A stretch of 64,000 nucleotides of DNA, from the NCBI RefSeq assembly GCF_003633615.1, contig NZ_RBKU01000001.1:5456001-5520000 (forward strand). Direction: 5' to 3'. Both the position numbers and the translations under genes were made by a program. How positions within the stretch are numbered: the first letter of the stretch is position 1; every line of letters starts with the position of its first letter. The notes beneath the pieces were generated by a model. That model was not told where the DNA came from, did not search any database, and was given only the letters and a program-made list of their open reading frames with translations. Shown here in pieces: positions 44,881 to 53,688 of this stretch. Origin of the DNA: Mucilaginibacter gracilis (GTDB lineage Bacteria > Bacteroidota > Bacteroidia > Sphingobacteriales > Sphingobacteriaceae).

Positions 44881-46264
44881 GCACCTGCAAAATGTCTTTG
44901 ATATCGGCAATAATTTTATTAGCCAAATTGTTGGCTACAGTGTTTGAATCACCTTCGGAATATATCCTGATGATGGGTTCGGTGTTTGATCTTCTCAGGT
45001 GTACCCATTGTTTGTCAAACTCAATCTTCAAGCCGTCGATAGTGCTGTGCGGCTGATTTTTGTATTTCTCTTCAACCTTCAGCAACAAGCTATCAATATC
45101 CATTTCGGGCGTTAGGGTAATTTTATTTTTTGATATAAAATAACCCGGATAGCTATGCCTTAAAACCGAAATGCTTTTACCTGTTTTTGCCAAATGGGTT
45201 AAAAACAAGGCAATACCGGCCAAAGCATCGCGGCCATAATGCAGTTCGGGATAAATTACCCCGCCGTTGCCTTCGCCACCAATAATGGCATTCACTTCTT
45301 TCATTTTGTTAACCACGTTAACCTCGCCCACGGCGGCGGCATGGTACTCGGCACCGGCGGCCTCGGTAACATCGCGCAAAGCACGGGTTGACGATAGGTT
45401 TGATACCGTATTGCCCCTAGTATTCTTCAACACATAGTCGGCAACGGCAACCAGGGTGTACTCTTCGCCAAACATGTTGCCATCTTCGCAAACAAAGCAA
45501 AGGCGGTCTACATCCGGGTCAACGGCAATACCAAGGTCGGCCTTTTTGGCCAGTACCTCTTTACTCAGTTCGCCCAGGTTTTCGGGCAGTGGCTCGGGGT
45601 TGTGGGCAAATTTACCGTCTGGTTCGCAAAATAAGGGGTAAACGGTTTTAACGCCTAAAGCGTTTAACAAGGCAGGTACAAATATGCCACCGGTAGAGTT
45701 TACACAGTCGATAGCTATTTTAAAGTTTGCTTTTGCAATAGCATCAACATCAACCAAAGGCAATGCAAGTATGGCATCAATATGCTTTTGCATATAAGTA
45801 TCATCAACGGTAACGGTACCCAGGTCGTTTACTTCGGCGTAAGCAAAATCGCTTTTTTCGGCAATTTCCAAAACGGTTTGGCCATCGGCATCGTTAATAA
45901 ATTCGCCGTGTTCATTCAATAATTTGAGTGCGTTCCATTGTTTTGGGTTGTGGCTGGCGGTTAAAATTATACCACCTGCGGCTTTTTCAAGCGGCACGGC
46001 AATTTCAACAGTTGGCGTTGTTGATAGGCCAAGGTCAACCACATCAATACCCATACCCTGTAAGGTACCTATAACAATATTGCTCACCATTTGGCCCGAA
46101 ATACGGGCATCGCGGCCAACAACAATTTTTTTAATGCCCGATTTTTTAACGGCCCACGCGGCATAGGCCGACGTATATTTAACAATATCTAATGGCGTTA
46201 ACGCATCGCCAGGCGCACCACCAATGGTGCCTCTAATTCCCGAAATTGATTTAATTAATGTCAA
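44876..46264 (-). CDS. glmM: Phosphoglucosamine mutase
   Basis: The 462-residue protein has the four-domain alpha-D-phosphohexomutase layout. The catalytic serine is in LTASHNPKQWNALK (near residue 100), the metal loop is DPDVDRLCFV (near 240), the sugar-binding loop is GEGNGG (near 325) and the phosphate-binding loop is RRSNTEPIIRIYSEG at the end. It converts glucosamine-6-P to -1-P for peptidoglycan and LPS. Phosphomannomutase specificity cannot be fully excluded. Start MTLIKSISGIRGTIGG is typical of the Bacteroidota GlmM. Confidence 0.9.
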   Translation of the reverse strand: MTLIKSISGIRGTIGGAPGDALTPLDIVKYTSAYAAWAVKKSGIKKIVVGRDARISGQMVSNIVIGTLQGMGIDVVDLGLSTTPTVEIAVPLEKAAGGIILTASHNPKQWNALKLLNEHGEFINDADGQTVLEIAEKSDFAYAEVNDLGTVTVDDTYMQKHIDAILALPLVDVDAIAKANFKIAIDCVNSTGGIFVPALLNALGVKTVYPLFCEPDGKFAHNPEPLPENLGELSKEVLAKKADLGIAVDPDVDRLCFVCEDGNMFGEEYTLVAVADYVLKNTRGNTVSNLSSTRALRDVTEAAGAEYHAAAVGEVNVVNKMKEVNAIIGGEGNGGVIYPELHYGRDALAGIALFLTHLAKTGKSISVLRHSYPGYFISKNKITLTPEMDIDSLLLKVEEKYKNQPHSTIDGLKIEFDKQWVHLRRSNTEPIIRIYSEGDSNTVANNLANKIIADIKDILQVQ

Positions 46265-46348
46265 GGTAAAAAAATGTTAGGCTGCAAAAATAACAATAAT
46301 TGACCGATAGCCAATGTTAATTTATAGGTTACCACAATGTAAATTACC

Positions 46349-46356
46349 TATATTTG
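46349..46356 (+). promoter_or_regulatory. -7 box before the methyltransferase gene
   Basis: TATATTTG is an exact TAnnTTTG match. The ATG at 46,378 lies 21 nt after it, giving a short leader. Confidence 0.6.
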
Positions 46357-46377
46357 CGGCCTTATAGTAACAATATC

Positions 46378-47112
46378 ATGCCCAAAAAGTGGTTTCAAAA
46401 TTGGTTTAACTCGCCTTACTACCACATACTTTACCAACAACGCAACCACGCCGAGGCCGAATTTTTTATTGATAATTTATGCGCCTATATTAAGCCCCGC
46501 GCCGATGCAAAGCTACTTGATATTGCCTGTGGCCGGGGCCGCCACTCTATATACCTCAATAAAAAAGGCTTTGATGTTACCGGGATTGATTTAAGCATTG
46601 CCAGCATACAATACGCCAAACAATACCAAAACAGCCGCTTGCATTTTTACGTACACGATATGCGCTACCTGTTTTACACCAACTATTTTGACATTGCCAT
46701 GAACCTGTTTACCAGTTTTGGCTATTTTGAAACCAACCAGGAACATGTAAAGGCGTTGCAAAATTTTAACAGGGCACTAAAACCCAATGGACTGCTGGTG
46801 CTTGATTTTTTTAACAGCTGCAAGGTTATTGAAACCCTTTGCCCGGCTATGCATAAAACTATTGGCAGTATTGATTTTAACATCCACAAAAAAATTGAGA
46901 ACTGTAAAATTGTTAAAAAAATTGATTTTGTTGACCATAACCAGCCCTATACCTTTACCGAAGAAGTAATGGCTTACAACATGGACGATTTTAGCTTGTT
47001 TTTTAAACAAAGCGGATTTGAAATTTTGCATTGCTTTGGTAACTATAACCTGGAAGAGTTTGATTGCAAAAACTCCGACCGCTTAATTTTTATTTGTAGA
47101 AAAACACAATGA
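46378..47112 (+). CDS. Class I SAM-dependent methyltransferase
   Basis: The ATG at 46,378 (MPKKWFQNWFNSPYYHILYQ) is preferred over an in-frame TTG at 46,354, because a -7 box covers that TTG and would put the transcription start after it. The protein has 244 residues. SAM motif I is LLDIACGRGRHSIYL (near 48-62) and the acidic residue following is in VTGIDLS. Substrate is unknown. It overlaps the PAP2 gene by 4 nt (ATGA). Confidence 0.86.
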   Translation: MPKKWFQNWFNSPYYHILYQQRNHAEAEFFIDNLCAYIKPRADAKLLDIACGRGRHSIYLNKKGFDVTGIDLSIASIQYAKQYQNSRLHFYVHDMRYLFYTNYFDIAMNLFTSFGYFETNQEHVKALQNFNRALKPNGLLVLDFFNSCKVIETLCPAMHKTIGSIDFNIHKKIENCKIVKKIDFVDHNQPYTFTEEVMAYNMDDFSLFFKQSGFEILHCFGNYNLEEFDCKNSDRLIFICRKTQ

Positions 47113-47672
47113 GCAACCAAATTTTACAATTAGACAGGCGGTTGTTTTATTTTGTGAATCACGACCTTGGTAACCCGTTTTTTGACTGGCTGATGCCACT
47201 TTTGCGCAACCCCAATGTTTGGATACCGCTTTACGTTTTTATTTTTATTTTTTGCCTTTACCGCTATAAAAAAGCAGGAGCCTATATTATTGTATTGCTG
47301 GCCCTAACCTTTGCCATTGCCGACTACGGCAGCGCCGGATTAATTAAGAACCGGGTAAAAAGGCTTCGGCCCTGCCATGAGCCTGCTTTGGCCGGCACCA
47401 TTATTGTGCGCATACCTTGCGGCTCGGGCTATAGTTTCCCTTCGGCGCATGCCAGCAACCATTTTGCCATTGCCTGTTTTTTTAGCCTGGTATTTTACAG
47501 CCGGTGGAAGTATATTTGGTGGGTAGCCATTGCGTGGGCATTTTTTATCAGCTTTGCACAGGTGTATGTAGGCGTGCATTATCCGTTTGATGTAACTTTT
47601 GGCGCATTATACGGCTTGCTGGTGGGCTACGTAGTATATTTGTTGTTCAAAAAACTTCAACCACAATTTTAA
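47109..47672 (+). CDS. PAP2-superfamily membrane phosphatase
   Basis: The 187-residue protein has about five or six membrane helices. The phosphatase motifs are KNRVKRLRP (motif 1), FPSAHASNHF (motif 2, with Ala in place of the usual Gly of PSGH) and VYVGVHYPFDV (motif 3 with catalytic His and Asp). It may dephosphorylate undecaprenyl pyrophosphate or phosphatidic acid. It sits between the overlapping methyltransferase and a ZIP gene only 1 nt away; the three likely form one transcript. Confidence 0.87.
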   Translation: MSNQILQLDRRLFYFVNHDLGNPFFDWLMPLLRNPNVWIPLYVFIFIFCLYRYKKAGAYIIVLLALTFAIADYGSAGLIKNRVKRLRPCHEPALAGTIIVRIPCGSGYSFPSAHASNHFAIACFFSLVFYSRWKYIWWVAIAWAFFISFAQVYVGVHYPFDVTFGALYGLLVGYVVYLLFKKLQPQF

Positions 47673-47673
47673 C

Positions 47674-48396
47674 ATGCAGGTTTGGCAAATACTACTTTTG
47701 TTTTTTTGCGCTTTTTTTGGGGGCATCAGCATATTTTTATTCCGCAACGGCAATCATGGCAAGCACCTTAAACTCATATTATCTTTTAGCGGGGCCTATC
47801 TTTTTGCCATAACCGTACTGCATTTAATACCCGATGCCTATCATGGCAACGATAACATGGTTGGTGTTTTTATACTGGCAGGCTTTTTATTCCAAATTAT
47901 TCTGGAACAATTTTCGGACGGGATTGAGCACGGCCACATTCACAAACCACACGGCAACCATTTTCATTTCCCATTTGCCATACTATTTAGCCTTTGCCTG
48001 CACGCCTTTTTAGAAGGTATGCCCCTTGCGCAAGGCTACCAGGTGCAACTGGTATTTGGTATTGCACTGCACCATATACCCGCTGCTTTTGCTTTGGCAA
48101 GCGTAATGCTGGCCAACAAGGTATCTAAAAAAAGCATGATATTTTTCTTGTTCCTGTTTGCCATTATGGCACCCGCAGGTTACCTTTTTAGCAACGCATT
48201 AAGCAATGGCGTGGTGGGTAACCTGCAACAATATTTTAACCGCATAATGGGTATTGTAATCGGTATCTTCCTGCACATATCAACCACCATTCTGTTCGAA
48301 TCAACCGAAGATCATAAGTTTAATTTAAAGAAACTGCTTGTGGTTTTGGCTGGGATAAGTATTCCGTTAGTGTTGTTTTTGAGCGAACTAAATTAG
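47674..48396 (+). CDS. ZIP-family metal transporter
   Basis: The 240-residue protein has about eight helices with the family pattern LHLIPDAYHG (helix with conserved His) and LHHIPAAFALASV (the metal-binding HHIP helix). A histidine-rich loop EHGHIHKPHGNHFHF lies in between. ZIP proteins bring Zn2+, Fe2+ or Mn2+ into the cytoplasm. It is the third gene of the group begun by the methyltransferase, one base after the PAP2 stop. Confidence 0.86.
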   Translation: MQVWQILLLFFCAFFGGISIFLFRNGNHGKHLKLILSFSGAYLFAITVLHLIPDAYHGNDNMVGVFILAGFLFQIILEQFSDGIEHGHIHKPHGNHFHFPFAILFSLCLHAFLEGMPLAQGYQVQLVFGIALHHIPAAFALASVMLANKVSKKSMIFFLFLFAIMAPAGYLFSNALSNGVVGNLQQYFNRIMGIVIGIFLHISTTILFESTEDHKFNLKKLLVVLAGISIPLVLFLSELN

Positions 48397-48401
48397 AGGG
48401 T

Positions 48402-48604
48402 AGAATCAAGAAACAAGATTTTAAAAAAAACAGGCGCGATTAAGGGGTTTAAAAAAATTCATTACAAGCGATGGTGTGGCAACCGCACTGAAGAACGGCG
48501 AATTATACAGGGCTAAAATACCTCCGTTCGGTTACTTCGTTCCTCGCAACAACAGGTAGTTTTGATCTTGATTCCTGCTTCTTGAGTCTTGATTCCTACT
48601 TCTT
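48402..48604. repeat. AATCAAGA word repeats in inverted arms
   Basis: A tract AGAATCAAGAAACAAGA at 48,402 and a complementary tract TCTTGATTC / TCTTGAGTCTTGATTC at 48,562-48,604 can pair across a centre that includes a GCAACCGCAC piece. This fills most of the gap between the ZIP and MarR genes and holds no gene. Confidence 0.6.
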
Positions 48605-48622
48605 AACTTTTGCCTCTCTCCC

Positions 48623-49072
48623 CTATCCTCGCATTTTATCCAGCAGCGCGCTTAACTGGGCGGCTTCCTCATCGGTGAGGTGCTGTTGCAGGTAATCTTT
48701 GGCTTTGTATTCGTGATCCATTTTGGATAGTATTTCGAGGCCCTCGTCGCTGATGCGGATATCAACCGAGCGGCGATCTTTATTGTTGGTACAGCGCGTT
48801 GCCAGGCCCTTTTGCACCAACCTATCCACAATGCGCGATGCGTCCGACATTTTATCAATCATCCGTTCCTTCAGCAAATTAACCGTTGCTGGTTTGGGGA
48901 ACTGCCCGCGCAAAATGCGCAGCACATTAAATTGCTGCTGGGTAATGTTATGCTTCTCGAACTGGCCGCGCACTAAATTACCTAACCAGCCATAAGTGTA
49001 TAGTAAATTAACGGTTACACGGTGGTAATTGTCGTCAAATTTATCGCTCTGTATTTCCTTATCAATGTGCAT
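48623..49072 (-). CDS. MarR-family transcriptional regulator
   Basis: The 149-residue protein has the winged-helix dimer layout: FEKHNITQQQFNVLRILRGQ, the recognition-helix region VNLLKERMIDKMSDASRIVDRLVQKGLA, and the wing NNKDRRSVDIRISDEG. It binds operator DNA and usually responds to phenolic or oxidative ligands. No operator or target gene is apparent alongside; it is transcribed alone. Confidence 0.88.
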   Translation of the reverse strand: MHIDKEIQSDKFDDNYHRVTVNLLYTYGWLGNLVRGQFEKHNITQQQFNVLRILRGQFPKPATVNLLKERMIDKMSDASRIVDRLVQKGLATRCTNNKDRRSVDIRISDEGLEILSKMDHEYKAKDYLQQHLTDEEAAQLSALLDKMRG

Positions 49073-49242
49073 ATTTACGCCTCAAATATCTGCAAAAAAA
49101 ATTTAACCCCCTAACCCCGTAATTGCAACAAATATTGAACACCCAATTTTGAATATCGAACATCGAAGTTAATTTCATAATTAACTGTTCACCATTCGGT
49201 ATTCATTATTAACTTAATAACATTGCACATCAATGCAAAGTT

Positions 49243-49407
49243 TCACTCCTCCTTATTAGTTTCCCCTTCAGGGGACGGAAGGGGTTTCCAGGGGCAATGT
49301 AGGCAACCGTTTTTACAACAGTAGCCGCGTTTTAAATGGTAAGCCTCCATAAAAACAAAGTTACCATCAGGGTTAATGTAATAATCAATGCCTTCTATCA
49401 AACTCAT
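49243..49407 (-). CDS. DUF5522 family small protein
   Basis: The 54-residue ORF reads MSLIEGIDYYINPDGNF, then YHLKRGYCCKNGCLHCPW. This carries the RGYCCxxGCxHCP cysteine signature of DUF5522, a small protein typical of Bacteroidota and suggestive of metal binding. The start overlaps the upstream MBL-exonuclease stop by ATGA. I read it codon by codon. The acidic tail ends GETNKEE. Confidence 0.88.
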   Translation of the reverse strand: MSLIEGIDYYINPDGNFVFMEAYHLKRGYCCKNGCLHCPWKPLPSPEGETNKEE

Positions 49408-50342
49408 TTTAATAACTTAACTTCAATAGTACCGGCAAAGTGCTGCTTTAAATGGGCACCGTCGCCGTGCAGGGTCCAAATTTGCGTGGGTTGGGTATGC
49501 TCAACACATTGCAAAATATCGTTCCAGTCCACATGGTCTGATATAAACAGGGTATCTTGCTCGTTTGTTTGCAAGTTTTTCCATCCCGATGCAAATAGGC
49601 GCTTTACGCCTGTAGCCTTAAAATAACTCTCAAAGGTAAAGGGTGGCACTAAGTAAACAAACTCGTTTTGCTGTTTCATTAACTTGCGGCCATACATTTG
49701 GTAGTTGCCCAGGGCGAAGCCAAATTTTTCGTAAATGGCGTTAAGCGGCATTATTTTATGATGCACCAATATTTTTTTTTGCGGACAATGCTGGTTTATC
49801 AGTTTAATTAAACGCTGGCTTTTGCCTAAGGCGTAGGCACCCAGCAAAATATTGGTTTTAATACCGTTAAGCTTTTTAATCTCGGTAACGGCATCGGGGT
49901 GCTGCGTTTGGGGGTGTGCAAAGGTAGTTTCGGTAATAAGCACATCGGCTTTGGCCCATTCAATAGGCTCGCAGGTATCATCGGGCTGCACCTTGTAATC
50001 GCCGGTGTACAGGTAGCGTATGCCCTGGTAAACCATTAAAACCTGCGCCGAACCCAAAATATGACCCGCCGATATAAACGTAATACTTACGCCCCCAATA
50101 ACAAAAGCCTGGTTAAAGGCTATATGGTGAAAAACCTTTGCCGCCGTTTTACCATTACGCAGCAGCATAAAAGCTGCGGTGGGCGCGGTGCAGTAAACGT
50201 TGGTGCTGCCACCCACCGCATGATCGCCGTGGGCGTGTGATATTACCGATTGGTTAACGGGTAGTTTGGCATCCAGGTAAAAATCGCCGTAAGGGCAATA
50301 CAGGCCGTTTGCGTTAAAAACAATAAAATCGGCCAGTATCAT
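49404..50342 (-). CDS. MBL-fold exonuclease (beta-CASP/Ysh1-like)
   Basis: The 312-residue protein has the zinc motif SHAHGDHAVGG (HxHxDH) near residue 35, a sheet-rich metallo-beta-lactamase core, and later DHVDWNDI and LHGDGAHLK with further metal/phosphate ligands. It matches the predicted exonuclease family related to mRNA 3' processing factors. The ligase partner seen in some genomes is absent here. It overlaps coaE by 4 nt upstream and DUF5522 by 4 nt downstream. Confidence 0.86.
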   Translation of the reverse strand: MILADFIVFNANGLYCPYGDFYLDAKLPVNQSVISHAHGDHAVGGSTNVYCTAPTAAFMLLRNGKTAAKVFHHIAFNQAFVIGGVSITFISAGHILGSAQVLMVYQGIRYLYTGDYKVQPDDTCEPIEWAKADVLITETTFAHPQTQHPDAVTEIKKLNGIKTNILLGAYALGKSQRLIKLINQHCPQKKILVHHKIMPLNAIYEKFGFALGNYQMYGRKLMKQQNEFVYLVPPFTFESYFKATGVKRLFASGWKNLQTNEQDTLFISDHVDWNDILQCVEHTQPTQIWTLHGDGAHLKQHFAGTIEVKLLK

Positions 50343-50938
50343 AGTTGCTGCGCGAGTTGTAAAAATTGGCGGTGCAGGGCAAGCACTTGCGGAATAACCA
50401 GTTTGCTATCATCATTAGTTATCACATAGTCGGCCAGTTTTAATTTGTCCTCATCGGCAAACTGTTTGGAGTTGCGGCTCTCAAACTCGGCAGCGGTAAT
50501 GTTATCGCGCAGTATTACGCGGTTCATGCGTAGCTCAAGCGGGGCAAAAACCATCATACTTTTATCGCATAACTTGTACGAACTACTCTCGAACAACAAG
50601 GCTGCTTCTTTTAAAATATAAGGCACATGGCCAACGTTTTTCACCCAATTATCAAAGGCCCTAAAGGTTGCCGGGTGGGCTATGGCGTTTAGTTTTGCCA
50701 GTTGCTGGTTATTGTTAAAAACAATATTGGCCAGGTATTTACGGTTTAACGAGCCATCTTCAAAATACGACTCATCACCAAAAGTTGCTTTAATAGCTTC
50801 TATCAGTATGGGGTCGTCCGTCATTACGCGTTTGGCATGGTCGTCCGCGTAAAAAACGGGGATGCCTAAAACCTCAAACACTTTGCTTATGGTAGTTTTG
50901 CCGCTGCCAATGTTACCTGTTATACCTACTTTTAACAT
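50339..50938 (-). CDS. coaE: Dephospho-CoA kinase
   Basis: The 199-residue kinase makes coenzyme A in its last step. The P-loop GITGNIGSGKTTISKVF starts at residue 5, and the catalytic Asp lies in YADDHAKRV. The LID/CoA region YILKEAALLFESSSYKLCD follows. Its start shares one base with the end of the YbbR gene and its end overlaps the MBL gene, so ybbR-coaE-MBL-DUF5522 is one operon. Confidence 0.92.
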   Translation of the reverse strand: MLKVGITGNIGSGKTTISKVFEVLGIPVFYADDHAKRVMTDDPILIEAIKATFGDESYFEDGSLNRKYLANIVFNNNQQLAKLNAIAHPATFRAFDNWVKNVGHVPYILKEAALLFESSSYKLCDKSMMVFAPLELRMNRVILRDNITAAEFESRNSKQFADEDKLKLADYVITNDDSKLVIPQVLALHRQFLQLAQQL

Positions 50939-51885
50939 TATTCTTTCACAATAAAATCAACATTTTGCGGCTCTATGCGCACCAGCTTGCAATACGGCGG
51001 AAAAAGCGTAACCTTTACAGGCAGTTGCTTGTAGCCCTTACTTTCCCAAAAATCCAGATCGGCAATGGCCTCAAAGGCATGCTCATCTGTTTGGGCATAT
51101 TTATTTAGGGCCACCGTGAAGGTAATTTTTACCTTTTGAGGAATTATTTTTACGTTATAGTAATTTTTATTATTGATGAGCTTTACCGGTACCTCAACCG
51201 TTTTTTCGGTAAACTCGCTCACGGGTATATGCACCCGCACACTTTTAGGAAAAATACTCATGTTTGATTCGGCAACGGGCTGTAGGCGCACTACCTGGTC
51301 TACAGGGTCTTCCACACCGGTTAGCTTTAACGAATCTGTTTTCCAGTAATTGATATTGGCCAGCGTTTTTGCCGGTCCGCTTATGGTTACGTAATTGGGG
51401 TTAAGCAATATATCGTCGGATATGATGAATTGCCGCTTAAATACCACGTTGTATTGCAAAACTACAGGCACCCGTTTTACCGCCCGCGACGAAAAATCGA
51501 AATACAGCGTATCGGGGTCAAAGCTTAGTATTTGCTGGTTGGCCGCCCGCTTTTCGTTAATGGCTTTTAGCTGGCTACTTAGCAATATATAGTTATGGTT
51601 ATCTAAAGTTTTAAGGTTAACGGCTATGTGGTTATCCTGCATATTCATGCGCGAAAACATCATATCCCAACCGCTCCCCTGTACCCTAGCATCAACAGTA
51701 TCGGCCTGTAACGACCTAAATGAACGCCTTAAAGGCGGGTTAACAAACGTAACCGCCATTTTAGACTGGTAGGTGTACCGGTTTGATAGCATGGTTAAAA
51801 CCCAAGCCCCAAAAGCCAAAAACAAACACGTAAAAAATACGGATACCCGCCTGCGTTCGTTTTTTGATAGTTTGATTATAGCCAT
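50938..51885 (-). CDS. YbbR-domain protein (CdaR-like)
   Basis: The 315-residue protein has one N-terminal helix (VSVFFTCLFLAFGAWVLTML) followed by extracytoplasmic YbbR-type beta repeats (about 60-300; VNPPLRRSFRSL, VTISGPAKTLANINYWKTDSL, SEFTEKTVEVPVKLINN). YbbR proteins such as CdaR modulate diadenylate cyclase; here a cyclase is not adjacent, but the PgpH phosphodiesterase occurs elsewhere in the window. It is followed by coaE sharing one base. Confidence 0.85.
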   Translation of the reverse strand: MAIIKLSKNERRRVSVFFTCLFLAFGAWVLTMLSNRYTYQSKMAVTFVNPPLRRSFRSLQADTVDARVQGSGWDMMFSRMNMQDNHIAVNLKTLDNHNYILLSSQLKAINEKRAANQQILSFDPDTLYFDFSSRAVKRVPVVLQYNVVFKRQFIISDDILLNPNYVTISGPAKTLANINYWKTDSLKLTGVEDPVDQVVRLQPVAESNMSIFPKSVRVHIPVSEFTEKTVEVPVKLINNKNYYNVKIIPQKVKITFTVALNKYAQTDEHAFEAIADLDFWESKGYKQLPVKVTLFPPYCKLVRIEPQNVDFIVKE

Positions 51886-51988
51886 AATACCCGTGCCCCA
51901 AAATTAGCAAGAAGATGTGAGATATTAGGGGAGAGATTTTAGATAAGATTTTGGAGGGGGCTATGCATTTTGATTGTGCTACTAATGC

Positions 51989-52080
51989 TGCGCCGTTAGG
52001 TGCAATAGCTCGGTAGAATAACAATATCCAAACTCTTTTGCGCCGTAGGTGCAATACTTAACGATTATTTATGTTAAGCA
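51989..52080. repeat. Paired GCGCCGTTAGGTGCAA element, copy B
   Basis: Units at 51,989-52,005 and 52,038-52,054 (the second lacks one T: CCGTAGG) have the same 49-nt spacing and spacer (CTCGGTAGAATAA) as the copy at 36,158. It sits between YbbR and the hypothetical gene, followed by a short ACCCCTAAGGGGT palindrome at 52,146-52,158. Confidence 0.75.
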
Positions 52081-52221
52081 ATCGACGAAGTATCGTACCT
52101 ATGGCACGAATTGATTGCAGGGGCATTTTTTTCTACCGACATATAACCCCTAAGGGGTTTACCAAAGATCGGGGTACATAGAGGGGTATTGTTAGGAAAG
52201 ATTACGGACATTTTACTATCG

Positions 52222-52791
52222 CTAACGGCCTATCAACCGATGATAAATACTTAATGCATTATCAAAATTTTCCAGATTAAACCATTCAATGCCGGCAATG
52301 TCAAAAACCTCATTTACATGAAGGTTAGGTATGCCATCGCTTTGTGATGTATTGCTTTTATTAAGTGATATGGTATCTTTTTTCACTTCGTTAAAGCCGT
52401 GATAAATAGAGTTAAAATCGTAGGGAATAAACGCGAAGCTATTTTCAAGCGGTTTTATCAATAAATAAGGTATTGTTTTTTGAGTTGGATTATCTTTAAA
52501 TGCCAGCATTTTAAAAATTAAGCAATCAGAAAGTGGCAGGTAACTAAATGTTGTTGCCATGCTGAAGTACACCCAAACTGTGGATGAATTTACAGCCGGG
52601 ATTACATTTACTTTATTGCTATAAATAGCGATTTGGGCAGCATAGGCACCCATTCTCCATTCAGAAATAGCATAAATATAAATGCCGTATTTTGCATCAA
52701 TAGTTTCAAAAAAGCAGTCATCATCCCAATCGCCTTTTGTATAGTTTTGGATGGCGTTAGTGCTAATGTTCCACGATAAGGTATCTATCAT
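52222..52791 (-). CDS. Hypothetical protein inserted in the yajC-ybbR locus
   Basis: The 189-residue protein has no recognised domain. It contains aromatic-rich stretches (IYIYAISEWRMGAYAAQIAIY, YLPLSDCLIFKMLAF) and a charged C-terminal part, without a signal peptide. It lies between a terminator after yajC and a repeat element, splitting the usual yajC-ybbR order. Function is unknown. Confidence 0.55.
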   Translation of the reverse strand: MIDTLSWNISTNAIQNYTKGDWDDDCFFETIDAKYGIYIYAISEWRMGAYAAQIAIYSNKVNVIPAVNSSTVWVYFSMATTFSYLPLSDCLIFKMLAFKDNPTQKTIPYLLIKPLENSFAFIPYDFNSIYHGFNEVKKDTISLNKSNTSQSDGIPNLHVNEVFDIAGIEWFNLENFDNALSIYHRLIGR

Positions 52792-52829
52792 ACGTTACAT
52801 TTTAACTATCCGTGTGGTTTTTTTAAACA

Positions 52830-52855
52830 GCAAAAGCCCCTACCGGAGCTTTTGC
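52830..52855 (-). terminator. Terminator after yajC
   Basis: GCAAAAGC arms surround a GC-rich loop (TCCGGTAGGG), 25 nt after the yajC stop, with T-rich stem ends on the minus strand. Confidence 0.6.
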
Positions 52856-52880
52856 AATGCTAATTTGCCTTTGACTGAAA

Positions 52881-53201
52881 TTATTTAACAACCGCAGGAG
52901 CGTTCAAAGCTTTTGAGGCTTCTAACGAAATGGCCGATTTATCAAATTTGATTTTTACGCCGTTATCAACTTCTACCAGTACAGTAATGTCGTTAATTTC
53001 AACAACTTTGCCGTGTATGCCGGCTGTGGTTACCACTTTGTGGCCCTTTTGCAATTCTTCAACAAATTTTTTCTGGTCTTTTTGTTTCTTGATTTGCGGA
53101 CGGATCATGAAAAAATAAAATACAACAAAAATTAACCCGAACATAATATATGTTTGAGTCATGCTGCCACCTGGCAACTGTAATAGAATAGTAGATATCA
53201 T
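52881..53201 (-). CDS. yajC: Preprotein translocase subunit YajC
   Basis: The 106-residue protein has one helix (YIMFGLIFVVFYFFMIRPQIKKQKDQ) with the YajC hallmark FMIRPQ(Q/I)KKQK, then a soluble domain with GHKVVTTAGIHGKVVEI. It assists the Sec translocon with SecDF. It follows DUF1573 by 21 nt in the same direction. Confidence 0.93.
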   Translation of the reverse strand: MISTILLQLPGGSMTQTYIMFGLIFVVFYFFMIRPQIKKQKDQKKFVEELQKGHKVVTTAGIHGKVVEINDITVLVEVDNGVKIKFDKSAISLEASKALNAPAVVK

Positions 53202-53222
53202 TTGCTTAATTAAAAATGTGTG

Positions 53223-53681
53223 TTATTTAGTTTTAGTTACTTCAACTTCGCCTTTAAGGTGCGCCAGGTTTTGGGCCGGTATGGTGTTGGCGGTAATGGT
53301 TATCAGCTTGTCTTGCAGGCCACCTTTACCGGCGCTATTAAAGGTAACCTTAATTACACCGCTATCGCCGGGTTTAACGGGTTCTTTGGGCCACTCGGGC
53401 GTGGTGCAACCGCATGATGCTACCGCACTGCTAATTATTAACGGCGATTTACCGCTATTGGTAAATTTAAAATTGTGCGATACCTTATCGCCCTCTTTTA
53501 TTTTACCAAAATCGTAGCTGTCGCTTTCAAACGTAATTACGGGTGCCATAGCAATTTGTGCAGCCGTTGGTTTGCCGGCTACGCTATCGGCATTGGTTGC
53601 TGTTGTTTGTTTGCTGGTGTTGTTGCAGGCCGCCAGCATGCCTGCTGTAATTAGGGCTAAAAATATTTTTTTCATTGTCAA
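53223..53681 (-). CDS. DUF1573 lipoprotein
   Basis: The 152-residue protein has a lipobox (MLAAC, Cys about residue 19) and a linker, then an Ig-like DUF1573 domain (DYDFGKIKEG-like SYDFGKIKEGDKVSHNFKFTNSG, SSAVASCGCTTPEWPKEPVKPG). The SCGCT motif is family-typical. It is a periplasmic or outer-membrane-anchored protein of unknown role, encoded between nusB and yajC as in many Bacteroidota. Confidence 0.87.
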   Translation of the reverse strand: MTMKKIFLALITAGMLAACNNTSKQTTATNADSVAGKPTAAQIAMAPVITFESDSYDFGKIKEGDKVSHNFKFTNSGKSPLIISSAVASCGCTTPEWPKEPVKPGDSGVIKVTFNSAGKGGLQDKLITITANTIPAQNLAHLKGEVEVTKTK

Positions 53682-53688
53682 TTCTAAT

